A program made the translations under genes and the position numbers. 64,000 bases of DNA from Scolanthus callimorphus (taxonomy: Eukaryota; Cnidaria; Anthozoa; Actiniaria; Edwardsiidae), in contig JAWWUD010000062.1 of assembly GCA_033964015.1 (NCBI GenBank), forward strand, positions 62,001-126,000, given 5' to 3'. The notes under the pieces are model-generated. The model did no database searches. It was not told the DNA's origin and worked only from the letters and a program-made list of their open reading frames with translations. Shown piece by piece: positions 10,304-20,702 of the stretch (position 1 is its first letter; each line of letters opens with the position of its first letter).

Positions 10304-10353
10304 CTTAACTAGCTAACATAGTCTAACATAGTCTAACATAGTCTAGCTACCTA
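10304..10353. repeat. Left remnant of the decamer array
   Basis: Three copies of the decamer TAGTCTAACA type followed by TAGTCTAGCTACCTA, the same units as in 12296-12775. This is the part of the array left of the inserted composite element. Confidence 0.9.
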
Positions 10354-10626
10354 CAATCACCGACAAAATTGTTGAGAATTTTATGTCTATAATCGTTACA
10401 GATCGCCATACTAAAAAGTGTTGTGTTTCCATAAAATAAACCGCTACCCTTCTGGTTAAAACCCCTCCCCCCAACTCAATGTTGTTTTGTCAAACGCGCT
10501 AGTGGTTGGGCTTCAACATTGAATAAGGGGGAGGGGAAATTAAAGCCAAGAAGACATCGCTTACGCAGTTGAAATGGAGAAAAGCATTTTCGAAGGAAAA
10601 TTCTCAACCACTTTTGTCGCTGATTG
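10354..10626. repeat. 273-bp end module A (MITE-like)
   Basis: Has its own imperfect terminal inverted repeats (CAATCACCGACAAAATTG at the start, CTTTTGTCGCTGATTG at the end). As far as I can read it is base-for-base identical to 12023-12295. Confidence 0.9.
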
Positions 10627-12022
10627 TCTGAGCTTGGGAATACTGGTTTTATTGTTTTCACGACTTCCTGGACCAATCGCATTAGGTGAAAAGCGAATAA
10701 ACTCACGCAGATTGACAAAAGCAATCATTTCATAATGATTTTAATGTAGTTATCATGATTATTCGGATCTACTGGACGAAAAAGTGAGCTTTTTATTCTG
10801 GAAACTATGCAGCAAAGACAGCCTCGCGCGACCCTTGACGTCATCGATTTGAGGAAATTCCGCCACCAGGCTCACTGTGGTGCTTCGTGGAATCCAATAA
10901 TGGTGTGAATGGCCTATGATGATGCTGTTCAACAAATAATTGAACGAAGAATTTGGCTTTTTAACGTATACCGACTGCACAACAACGATTTTTGAGCAAA
11001 TTTGACAGAGAAACCCCTGGCAAAACAAGAAAAACACAGACAACCAGTTCTCAACACGCGCATTCGATGCCATAAAATCGTGTTGTTTACAAGATAGCAC
11101 ACGAAAAGTAGCACATGAGTTAGCTCTTAGTAATATCTCGAAAAATTATGCGTCGATACATTAGTGAAGAGAGGACAAAATGAGAAAACATGGCTAATAC
11201 ATATGTTGTTGACGAGTGTAAGGGAAACGTGCCTCGCGATTTAGCTCGAAAACCTCGAAATTTCATATTACCGAGTACCAAAAAACAACGAAAAGTATTT
11301 ATTTCAAGTTGTTTTATCATTTACACAGTAAAAGTTAATGAGTTAGTCTGATTTCTTTAATTTAAACACGAAAATTAACACAAAACGGCACGCCGTACGC
11401 GTCACCATTCTGAGAGATAAAGAGAACAATACCAGATTTCTTTTTGTTTTTGCCGCGCCGTACGGTGAAGCGTTTGATCAACCTAAAAACTGTTTGTAGA
11501 TCCCTCAAAGCGTTTCAATTCCAGTTGTTTTGCGTCGGGATGATTATATTTGCACATTTCATTCACCTGAAGTTCCCAGAAACCTAAAATCTCTCTTCGC
11601 GATTAAGTTATGGGCAGATTTTCTCGGGAACCACACTTCACCGGAAGTCAAATCAAACAGGTGACGTCATCACCGAAAGATGATCTCTTATTTGCACTGA
11701 AACTTCAGTTTTGTGCAGCTTTCACGATTTATATCCACAAAACTCCTAACAAGGCTCATTTTGATAAACTTTGTTTCCTCACGAATTTAATATCATTTAA
11801 TTTAGTTCAACTGACAGCTTCTTGGCGCAGCCCTTGTCTCAAAATGGCCCCCAATTTCCTTGAAAACCTTGTTGTCTGTATCAATGAATAAGAATGCAAA
11901 TGGCTCCAAGTAGCTTCAACTTTCGAAATTAGGACACACAATTCGTTCTGTCTTTCAAATTTGTATGATTTTAGCCATACTAGCCCGTTTTAACTTCATT
12001 TCCGAAAAAGTCGATTTTCAGA
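10627..12022. other. Core of the composite element, no gene recognised
   Basis: 1396 bp bounded by short inverted TCTGA / TCAGA at the junctions with the end modules. Several short frames exist (for example 10759-11100 minus and 11610-11891 plus), but none shows a known motif. Confidence 0.5.
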
Positions 12023-12295
12023 CAATCACCGACAAAATTGTTGAGAATTTTATGTCTATAATCGTTACAGATCGCCATACTAAAAAGTGTTGTGTTTCCA
12101 TAAAATAAACCGCTACCCTTCTGGTTAAAACCCCTCCCCCCAACTCAATGTTGTTTTGTCAAACGCGCTAGTGGTTGGGCTTCAACATTGAATAAGGGGG
12201 AGGGGAAATTAAAGCCAAGAAGACATCGCTTACGCAGTTGAAATGGAGAAAAGCATTTTCGAAGGAAAATTCTCAACCACTTTTGTCGCTGATTG
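12023..12295. repeat. 273-bp end module B (MITE-like)
   Basis: Direct copy of 10354-10626. Identity implies a recent duplication or ongoing gene conversion. Confidence 0.9.
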
Positions 12296-12775
12296 TAGTC
12301 TAACATAGTCTAACATAGACTAACATAGTCTAGCTACCTAGTCTAACATAGACTAACATAGTCTAGCTACCTAGTCTAACATAGTCTAACATAGACTAAC
12401 ATAGTCTAGCTACCTAGTCTAACATAGTCTAACATAGACTAGCTACCTAGTCTAACATAGTCTAACCTAGACTAACATAGTCTAGCTACCTAGTCTAACA
12501 TAGTCTAACATAGACTAACATAGTCTAGCTACCTAGTCTAACATAGTCTAACATAGACTAACATAGTCTAACATAGACTAACATAGTCTAGCTACCTAGT
12601 CTAACATAGTCTAACATAGACTAACATAGTCTAACATAGACTAACATAGTCTAGCTACCTAGTCTAACATAGTCTAACATAGTCTAACATAGACTAACAT
12701 AGTCTAACATAGACTAACATAGTCTAGCTACCTAGTCTAACATAGTCTAGCTACCTAATCTAACATAGTCTAACT
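12296..12775. repeat. Decamer tandem array upstream of the ATPase gene
   Basis: About 480 bp built from decamers AGTCTAACAT and AGACTAACAT, punctuated by a 13-base spacer AGTCTAGCTACCT in higher-order units of roughly 43 to 63 bp. The array lies between the divergent TATA boxes at 10251-10258 and 12782-12788. The period equals about one turn of B-DNA, so a bound factor would recur on one face of the helix. That role is inferred. Confidence 0.95.
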
Positions 12776-12781
12776 TGTGTG

Positions 12782-12788
12782 TATAAAA
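12782..12788 (+). promoter_or_regulatory. TATA box for the ATPase gene
   Basis: TATAAAA lies 45 bases before the ATG at 12833 and immediately after the decamer array. Confidence 0.75.
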
Positions 12789-12832
12789 GAGGGCTCGAGT
12801 GCAGATTGTGTCAGTTAAGCACACGTATCGTC

Positions 12833-14194
12833 ATGGGAAGGTCATGCCCTTTATGTGGGAAGCACCAAAATAATATTTCGACTCATCTTAGCAGGATTCA
12901 CGGAATGGATGGGGCCGACAGAAAGTATTGGCTGCAACAGGAAATCAATCAGCGAGGAATTCCCTCTTTTCCTAGGACACAAAATACAATAGAGAAGCAT
13001 GATTTGTGTGGGCCCTTTCAACTCCAACATCCTTTTACCTGCATGGTCGCAGGAATGACCGGAAGTGGAAAAACCGTTTGGGTACAGAAACTACTAGAGC
13101 AGGCACAAAAAACAATCTCACCCCCACCCCAACGCATAGTCTGGTGCTATGCTCAGTGGCAGCCAGCCTACACCGCTTTAGCCATGTCTATGCCACAAAT
13201 AGAATTCGTAAAAGGAATCCCAACCAACATTGAGCAAGACTCGTACTTTGACGTGCATATACGAAACCTCATTGTCATTGACGATCAGATGATTGAAACC
13301 GGGAATGACGATAGGATTGCAAACTTATTCACCAAGGGATCCCATCACAGAAATCTGTCAGTGATTTATATCTTACAAAATCTGTTCCATCAAGGAAAAG
13401 TCAATCGAAACATATCCTTAAACAGCCACTACTTGGTCCTATTCAAGAACCCAAGAGACCAATTGCAAGTGATGACGTTGGCAAAACAAATGTATCCACG
13501 CAACACGCATTACTTTCTTGACAAGTATGAAGAGGCTGTGCGGAAACCTTTTGGCTACCTGTTTGTTGACTTAAAACCAGCAACCAACGACAACTGCAGA
13601 CTACGCACCAATGTCCTTCCTGGGGAAGAGACAGCCATCGAGAAAACGGATGACGCCATTGGGAAAGAGCTCCTAAAATTTCTTAGTTATCAAAATATGG
13701 ATCTTTCTCCAGAGAAGCTGCGCATGAGAGAACTACACGACAAAATGAATGACATCCTTCACAGTCAAACTATGAGTGAAGGTGACAAGGTAATACGATA
13801 CACGCAGCTTCAAAACGATTTGTTGCGAATGAAGCACCAAGCAAGTCACACTCCTCCAGCGAGTGTAGAACCACCAGTAGCAACACCTACCTACACTACT
13901 CCCCAAAGTATCCCGTTATCATCACCCGAGGCAGCCACCATACCCTACTCGGCAAAGGTGGTAGAATCTCCCAAGACATCCTTTGTTCCGCTGACCCCAA
14001 CACTTCCAGAACTGACTTTGACACCGCCACCATCAGCGAGTATTACCCCAAAGAAGCCAAAGAAGCCAAAATTAAAAAATATATTAAAGAATTATTTGGA
14101 TGATGATGCCGATAAAGACGGACCGTATCTAAAATCCACGTTGAGACGCTATCGGTTGCGTTCTTACCGTTCTTCTCCGTATAAAATTAAATAA
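12833..14194 (+). CDS. A32-type DNA-packaging ATPase (FtsK/HerA fold)
   Basis: 453 residues from the first ATG at 12833. The frame is open further upstream but has no ATG and contains the TATA box. An N-terminal C2H2-like finger (C5, C8, H18, H23) precedes the ATPase domain. Walker A is GMTGSGKT at 74-81; Walker B is LIVIDD at 146-151. A downstream LFTKGSHHRNLS block (165-176) and ILQNLF (180-185) are typical of A32-like ATPases of Polintons and adintoviruses, which pump genomic DNA into capsids. The C-terminus is a Pro/Thr-rich linker (about 350-420) and a very basic tail. The gene runs outward and uses the poly(A) signal in the right inverted repeat. The ATPase motifs look intact and the frame is unbroken. 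Confidence 0.88.
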   Translation: MGRSCPLCGKHQNNISTHLSRIHGMDGADRKYWLQQEINQRGIPSFPRTQNTIEKHDLCGPFQLQHPFTCMVAGMTGSGKTVWVQKLLEQAQKTISPPPQRIVWCYAQWQPAYTALAMSMPQIEFVKGIPTNIEQDSYFDVHIRNLIVIDDQMIETGNDDRIANLFTKGSHHRNLSVIYILQNLFHQGKVNRNISLNSHYLVLFKNPRDQLQVMTLAKQMYPRNTHYFLDKYEEAVRKPFGYLFVDLKPATNDNCRLRTNVLPGEETAIEKTDDAIGKELLKFLSYQNMDLSPEKLRMRELHDKMNDILHSQTMSEGDKVIRYTQLQNDLLRMKHQASHTPPASVEPPVATPTYTTPQSIPLSSPEAATIPYSAKVVESPKTSFVPLTPTLPELTLTPPPSASITPKKPKKPKLKNILKNYLDDDADKDGPYLKSTLRRYRLRSYRSSPYKIK

Positions 14195-14223
14195 CAAAAA
14201 AAAATTGTAGCTAATAGGGAAAC

Positions 14224-14978
14224 CTCTACCTCAAGTCAAGAATACTAGCGAACAGACTTTAGACTTGTAATCAATTTCTTAATAAAGCGGTTATTTACCT
14301 AACCGTTAGTGGTAGTATTTTATGTAATAGTATTTTATGTAATCGATATTCATTCATTTTATAATAAAGAGAATAAACCATATCTCTGCATTTTCTGATA
14401 TGTTATCGCCGAATAAACAAAACCTTACACTATAATATTCGACTTGCAGTCAACAAACACTAATCCCTTACACAAAAGACTTAGAAATACAAAAGACTCA
14501 TTAGCATAAGAACCCATTGAACCGTGGAATAATATTACTCGATGGTGACTTCAGTGCTAGGCTTTTATTGAGTCCGAGAACAATAGCTTGCATTGTTCTA
14601 TTGTCTTGAGACAAAAAAAGTAGGGGGGTGGGGGGTGTCCTTCTAATGTCTCCAATTACAATAGGCTCCTCACCACAATGCTCCTTCTTTTGTCTTGAGA
14701 CAAAAAAGTAGGGGGGGGTATCCTATTGTCTCCCTTTGTTTTGAATACAATAGGCAATGACGTCGTCCGGCTCACCCGCATGCTCAGCCGCAGGCTCACC
14801 CGCAAAAAAAATAGTCTGTGACGTCATCCGGCTCCGCGGCTCCGCACCGGGCTCCGCACCGGGCTCCGAAAAAAGCTCCGAGGCTCCGCACCGGGCTCCT
14901 CATTTGTGACGTCATGGCTCCGCGGCTCCGCACCGGGCTCCGCAAAAAAGGGGCTAATTCCATACCTACTATACTACT
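14224..14978. repeat. Right terminal inverted repeat of the Polinton-like element
   Basis: Reverse complement of 8268-9027 with few differences, including a shorter G-run and small changes near 14385-14410. It carries CRE-type octamers at 14819-14826 and 14907-14914. It also carries a non-coding copy of the 3' end of the acidic zinc-ribbon gene. Confidence 0.92.
14281..14286 (+). terminator. Poly(A) signal for the ATPase gene
   Basis: AATAAA 87 bases past the ATPase stop codon, inside the right inverted repeat. It is the mirror of the signal at 8965-8970. Confidence 0.6.
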
Positions 14979-14984
14979 ATTATA
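14979..14984. repeat. Target site duplication ATTATA (right)
   Basis: Exact copy of 8262-8267, adjoining the right end of the element. Confidence 0.9.
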
Positions 14985-15109
14985 TGGTACATTTTTTGTT
15001 TTTCAAGAGAGTAATCATGCTTATGGCATGCTTCATTATGACCTCACACAAGCACAAAACGTAATGACTAGTTATTCCATTGAGTGTTAATCCTAACTGT
15101 CCACAAGCT

Positions 15110-15133
15110 AATAATAATAATAATAATAATAAT
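15110..15133. repeat. (TAA)n tract, 3' tail of the LINE
   Basis: Eight trinucleotide repeats. On the minus strand they form the (TTA)n tail beyond the LINE coding region, as is common for L2/CR1-type elements. Confidence 0.75.
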
Positions 15134-16465
15134 CAGTTTAATTACTCTTTTCGTAGCTTAACAGCTAAATTACAAGAGTGGTCAGTATTCAATTCAATTT
15201 ACATACATCTCACACACATCAACTATATCTATATGTAACAAACATACCTAATCGCTTTGTCGAGGCCACAGCTGGGTCACCCCTAGCAGCGCCAGACCGA
15301 AGATTATATCCGTGAGACACACTTGTGCGCGGTGGTAACAAGTTGGCAAGGACACCAGTGTCCCGTACTCTCTGGATAAACTTAGTACTAGCTGCGTGGC
15401 GCCGATCCGAGAGAGTATGGAGACCACAGCGCACAAGTGCGTCTTCGTATGAAAACCCAGGATAGATGATATATAAGGCTGTTTTTTGAACACTCTCAAC
15501 TAGAAAACTTAAGTAAACTGGCAAGTTAGCCCAGACTGGAGAGGCATACTCCAGCACAGAGCGAATCAGGCTGGAGTACACCAAGACCAGGTCCTCTTCA
15601 ACAACACCAGCCTTCTTCAAGCAGCGCAGTGCGTATAGGCGTTTGCGCGCCCTCTTGACAATGTACTCGCAGTGCGTACTCCAGCATAGATTTTCTGCAA
15701 TGTGAACACCAAGCAATTTATACGTGGTGACGCGCTTAATTACAGACCAGAAAGCTGTAGAGGAGGAGGATGGTGTGGTTTATACTGTAAGAAATCAACA
15801 AACATCTCCTTGCATTTGACTGGGTTGAGTCGCATGCCATGCTCACTAGCGTATGAGGAAATATCTCTAGCAATAAACGGCAAAACACTGGTGGAGCACC
15901 TAGGTATAATCTCTTTTATAGAAAGGTCGTCAACATATTTAGCCCTGGTTTTCCATTGTTTGGCTAGATTATTCACAAGTACGGCAAAAAGTAAGGGTGC
16001 CAATTTTGTCCCTTGGGGAATACCACCCCTCGGTACAACATGGCCCGAGATGACATTACCTATTTTAACCGACTGTGATCTACCTGTTAAAAACGATCCG
16101 ATCCACGTGATGAGCACATTATGCACCCCGAGATTGCGCAGCTCAGTACAGAGGACATTATGGTCCACAAGGTCGAAACCTTTGCTAAAGTCAGTAAATA
16201 AAATTCTGGCATAGCAATGGCCATTGTCCAGTGCTTCTAGAATACAATGTAAGGTGTAAATTAAGGCATGCGTAGTTGATTTACCCGGAAGTGCAAATTG
16301 CAAAAAGTCAATATTATCAATGGCTTGACGATACAAAGAGCTAAGTGTGAAACCTTCCATGATTTTAGCTATCTGACCTGTGAGAGTAATGGGTCTTAGA
16401 TCATTTTCTACTAACTTGTGAGCACCAGTGTACGAGTCACATGGAGCACCATGTGTACGAGTCAC
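15110..16465 (-). mobile_element. 5'-truncated LINE (CR1/L2-like reverse transcriptase)
   Basis: The frame 16465-15740 encodes reverse transcriptase blocks in order: LRPITLTGQIAKIMEG, FTDFSKGFDLVDHNVL, GGIPQGTKLAPLLF and the catalytic YVDD. The frame 15716-15219 carries the C-terminal thumb region (MLGVHIAENLCW..., RARKRLYALRCLKKAG, SLIRSVLEYASPVW). The two are separated by a frame change near 15740. No endonuclease domain is present, so the copy is 5'-truncated at about 16465 and dead. The clade assignment is by motif style only. Confidence 0.88.
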
Positions 16466-17132
16466 GCACTAGGGAATCATATCATATTGTCGAGTATCTT
16501 TGCTCTTAGTACTGACACACATGATGCGAAGGGTTTTAATGAATCTACATTACCATATTTCTGTATAGACATCAAGACACAAATTCTGTATACGCAGAAT
16601 GAAATTCATTACAGTTTAGAAAAAGTTCTTCATTTTTTCTGTTTTTCAGATAATTTTAGCGCGCGATTAGTTTCACATTTATCGCAAATCAACGGGAATT
16701 TATTCAAGACAATAGGTATCTTAGTAGATTTGAAGCGTTGTCTGTATTTTGCAAAAAAATAGGTATTTTGAACCACTGCCATTGCGTGTTATTAATAAAA
16801 AAACTAAGAAAATTTGCACTCTAAGGTGGCTTATAGCAGTTTTTAGTTGACTCTTCGGTCTGGTTTGGCCTGTATCTTACGTGCTATACATACACAGAAA
16901 GGCAAGCCACTTTACAAGAAACATGCAATTGATCGTTATATGTGTTTACATGTTTTGTTTAAATTGACGCTTCCATGACAACGAAATGGCGGCCCTCCAT
17001 TTTTTGAGTTGAAGAATCCACCCAGACATGCAAGATAACTTTTCGCAATACCAACGCCAATGAGGTCAGACTAGAAGTTTGAAGAAATAGGCCAAGAGCG
17101 TTTCGAAGACCATTTTTTGTCAAGAAAATCAA

Positions 17133-17280
17133 GCGTAGTCAATCAAACTCGTGAGCCAATCAGATCCTTTCCTAGTTTCGCCCAGTGCGACATGTCTGTT
17201 GCGACATGTCTCGAAAAACAAGCCAAAGGAGTGCACTGAACAAGGATCCGATTGGCTCACACGATTGTGATTGACTACGC
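17133..17280. repeat. MITE-like inverted repeat
   Basis: GCGTAGTCAATCA at the left and TGATTGACTACGC at the right, with inner arms TGAGCCAATCAGATCC and GGATCCGATTGGCTCA. 148 bp, non-coding. Confidence 0.75.
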
Positions 17281-17722
17281 AGCCTACTTAACTGCCAAAG
17301 GCTCACTAGATTTGAACCTACAGGGTCAGGTGTTATCAGAAACACTTGCAAATGGCATTTCTAGAAAGGTTTTTATTATAAACGTTGTGACTGGTGATTT
17401 TTCCAACTGTTATGTACCGTTCGAATTTTGATATTGGGAGAGTGCAAGTGGGTTTTTTTGCAAAAGAAAGGAATCTTGCGTTTGACTAGTTACCAGACCC
17501 CACCCGGTAAGGAGATAAAATTGCTCATATTATCAGAAATATTGATCAAAATCAGTTGAAAAATAGATAATTCGACGTGTTTCTCTATAAACCATATTAG
17601 AAAATAACACCTATGTTGTATTGTGAATGTGCGCATTCTGATTGGTTAAAAAGCGTGTTTGTAAGAGACATGAGAAACACGATTGTCACGCAGCGCTGTC
17701 GCGCGTGTGTGTTATTTTCCAA

Positions 17723-17911
17723 AAGCAATAAAAATACTTTCTGCGTGCTCTCTGGTTTCTTACAAACACTCGGGGAATGTTGGTCGAACTGATAAAACTT
17801 GAAAGACACATCGCCTTCGGCTGGTGTCTTTCAAGTTTTGATCAGTTCTCCCAACATCCCCCTCGTGTTTGTAAGAAAGCAGAGAGCACGCGGAAAGTAC
17901 TTTTATTGCTT
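17723..17911. repeat. Near-perfect palindrome, ~90-bp arms
   Basis: Arms run from AAGCAATAAAA to TTTTATTGCTT and fold about position 17817 with almost no loop. Open frames here are symmetry artefacts. Confidence 0.85.
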
Positions 17912-18314
17912 AAGTGCAAAGTAGCCAAATGCAAAACGTTATAAGTAAAGATAAATACGTCGGAAAACTCGCATGTGACGGTAGTGAGTACCACCTCGCT
18001 GCTTCCAGTCAGTATCATCTCTCGGCGGCAACGAACGCCGTCGTTGGCTTGTCGAAGATTATTCGATGAAATTCGGCGCTCGCTCGCAACGGAGATTATG
18101 CAAAACGACAGATGATTCTGGAACTCTGGAAAGTCTAACTAAGAGCGGTAAACAACGTAGACAATTATGTTTAGCGTATAGGATGAATAAATGTAGAAAG
18201 ACCAGAATAAAATAAATTAGAAGCTATCAAAGCGACTAAGAAGGACAAATTAAAAAAGTCGCTCAAATCTGACCGTAGCATTTGCTTCGGTTGCACTGGA
18301 CTAAATCCGCCCCT

Positions 18315-20090
18315 GGTTACTGAGAACCTTCGCGCACGTCCTCGGAAAAAAAATCATACTCGCCCTTAGTTTAACCAAAACTTGTCAACCTATAAATCGT
18401 TGGAAAGCTTATAGAATGGACTAGCGGGCTATTGCAAAAAGAAGTAACATTTTAATAAAGATAATTTTTTGGAAGGTTTTATAAAAAATTTGAATGTCAC
18501 ATTTTCAAGAGCAGAACTGCTTGACCTTGACTCCCAAGAAACACATTGTTTTAATCCTTAAAGGTGTTTCTCAAAAACCGTGTCTGCGTTTTTTAAAATT
18601 TTGTTTAGTTCAAAAGTTATGATTTTTTAAAATTTTTAGAGCGTGAAAATTCTATAAAATTTGACCTTGGAAATAGTTTCAACACCTTTAACGATTAAAA
18701 CAATGTGTTACTTGGAAGTGAAGATCGAAGCTGTTCTGCAGGGGTAGCTCATATGAAACTTATCCCATACAAGCGTGAACATTTGCTAATTTGGGGTCCA
18801 GGCCAGCGCGGACGTTATTTTGATGCTCTACGCATGCGTAATTGACTCAAATATTAAGTCATTCACATGCCGAAGCGTGAGAGCTTCAACACGAAATACA
18901 AATTACCCCAAATCTATCTTCTAAGAAAAGGAAAATAGAAAGATAGAAAGCTATACGAAGTTCAAAGACAATGAGCAAGCGACACTGAAAACCATTATGT
19001 TGAATTGGATTCGGCGAAGTAGTACGATGAAGCCAAACTTTAATTTATTTGAACCTTGTTGAGCGAATTACAATTCCATCTTCGGATACCATGCCAGAAC
19101 GATCACTACTATTTCATGAAGAACTTTATCTTCACTAAAAAATAGAGCGATCAATCGAACTAAAACCTCGAGTTAATAAAACTGAACTTACTTGTTAATT
19201 TCGTGATTAAACGATGGGTATTCAATGCCTTTCGATCCAGCATTTCCAGTGCTTTGATCGCCTAGCGCTTTGATCGAGCGCTACCGACGAGAAGGTCACG
19301 AGAACGGTAATTTTGAGCACATACAAGATTTCCGCTGCCATTTTCTCCGCGCTAAATCGCACCGAACGAGAGCATATGCATCAAAATCCGGGAAATTCAA
19401 TAGACTATTCGAATATTGCTGGTTTTTGATTGGTCCTTTTGCTAGCTTATAAAAACCCAGTCTATCCCAGCCTAGTGCCTAGAAGTCGATGAACGCCTTG
19501 TAAATGCTGTCACAAGCGATCGGAAATAATTGCAAATTCTCCGCAGGAAACAAGCGACTTTGAAGTTCAAACTATCACAGCTATAGAGAATGAAGATGTA
19601 TATTCTATATTCCGTATACTGGTTTTTGATATTTCGTATTACTTGGCGTAAAATTGGCAAATTGCAAAAAAAAAATGCGTGATTTTTGGGGAAATCATAA
19701 GAGACAACCGGAGGGGGCGTGAGCGGATTTTCGTCTAGTGACCTTTCGTACGGGGTATGTTTTATATGTGAAAGTGTCACACATTAGACCTTGGAAATTT
19801 AATAGTTTCAACACCTTTAAGGGGGGCCTTTAACGATTAAACAATGTGTTACTTGGAAGAAGTGAAGATCAAGCAGTTCCGCAGGGGTAGCTCTTGAAAG
19901 TGTCACACCCACATTTTTAATAAAACCTTTAAAAAAATTATATTTGTTAAAAAATGATTTCTTTTTGCCATAGCCCGCTAGTCAATTCTATAAGCTTTCC
20001 AACGATATATACCTAGGTTGGTATGTTTTGGTTAAACAAGGAGTTGTATGATTTTTGTTTCGAGGAGGTGCGCGAAGGTTCTCAGTAACC
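18315..20090. mobile_element. 1.8-kb inverted-repeat element with ~250-bp arms
   Basis: Starts GGTTACTGAGAACCTTCGCG and ends CGCGAAGGTTCTCAGTAACC. About 250 bp at each end (18315-18560 and 19840-20090) are imperfect inverted copies. Each arm includes a second, internal fold (CACATTGTTTTAATC at about 18542, with a reverse-complementary segment at about 18690-18715). The interior has no recognisable transposase. No target duplication was settled. Confidence 0.7.
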
Positions 20091-20263
20091 TTAACTGAGA
20101 TAAAACTGACTGGGAGCTCCGCTTTAAGCCAGTGCCTAAATCTATAAATTACAGGGTTGAACGAAAATGGTAGTAAAACGCATACTTTCCTCGATCCGCC
20201 CCGCAATTTTGAAAATCGTACTACGGCATTAGCGCCGAAAAGGTTTAATTTTGGAAGACGAAA

Positions 20264-20702
20264 GTCCCCGGGGAGGGTGGGACGACTCCCACATTTTTTG
20301 GTCGGGGATGATCGTCAGAAATTTTCAGTTTCACCCTTAAAAGATACCAAACATGGTGCGTCTTAAACAATTTCTTACCCTCACAAAAGAAACCCTAAAA
20401 GATGAGGCCGTGTGTGCCAAGTAGGCGTGAAGGAGACAGGTATAACAGGTAAAAGATACCCATCAAGAAATTTCCGTGTTTGACTGAAATCTGCCTTTAA
20501 TGTTGGCTATTTTATCGTCTTCTCATTTTCTCATTTCTATATCGTCTTCTCGACTATTTTGGCCCTAAAAGATACTAATCTCCCTAACTTTATTGAAGAT
20601 TAAGATCACCCCTAAAAGAGTCCAAGGCCCGTGATCAATGTAACCCCTAAAAGATACGACGATCATCCTCGACCAAAAAATATGGGATCCCCACCCGGCG
20701 AA
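20264..20702. repeat. MITE-like element with internal CCTAAAAGAT repeats
   Basis: Arms of ~50 bp: TTTTTTGGTCGGGGATGATC (left) pairs with GATCATCCTCGACCAAAAAA (right). The interior repeats CCTAAAAGATAC-type words at least five times. Confidence 0.7.

Larger units (their letters stand above)
10354..12295. mobile_element. 1.94-kb composite element inserted in the decamer array
   Basis: Starts CAATCACCGACAAAA and ends TTTTGTCGCTGATTG, flanked on both sides by TA (10352-10353 and 12296-12297). The array unit GCTACCTAGTCTAAC occurs uninterrupted many times nearby, so the TA within it is clearly the duplicated target. It consists of two identical 273-bp end modules in direct orientation around a 1396-bp core. 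No transposase or other recognisable protein is encoded. Confidence 0.8.
8268..14978. mobile_element. Compact Polinton-like element with three genes
   Basis: A 6711-bp element bounded by ~760-bp terminal inverted repeats that begin AGTAGTATAG and end CTATACTACT, with a perfect 6-bp duplication (ATTATA). The 5'-AG start and 6-bp duplication are established Polinton/Maverick (adintovirus) hallmarks. The visible genes are an A32-type ATPase (12833-14194, plus), a small pX-like protein (9900-10214, minus) and an acidic zinc-ribbon protein (8981-9853, minus). No protein-primed DNA polymerase, retroviral-type integrase, protease or capsid frame was found. Without the later insertion at 10354-12295 and its TA copy, the element would be about 4.77 kb. 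Inference: a reduced or satellite form moved and packaged in trans. Confidence 0.85.
16466..18314. other. Non-coding stretch with two inverted-repeat elements
   Basis: No gene was recognised. It contains the small elements at 17133-17280 and 17723-17911. The remainder is unassigned AT-rich sequence. Confidence 0.5.

Noticed and set aside
10354..12295. Identical direct ends as LTRs of a small retrotransposon
   Set aside because: The ends lack TG...CA, no primer site follows the left copy, and the duplication is TA. Transposition as DNA fits better.
12296..12775. Regular short repeats resembling a CRISPR array
   Set aside because: The repeats are head-to-tail decamers with no unique spacers, and the genome is animal. 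It is a simple tandem array.
12779..12832. Earlier start for the packaging ATPase
   Set aside because: The frame is open but begins with GTG and includes the TATA box. The first ATG is at 12833.
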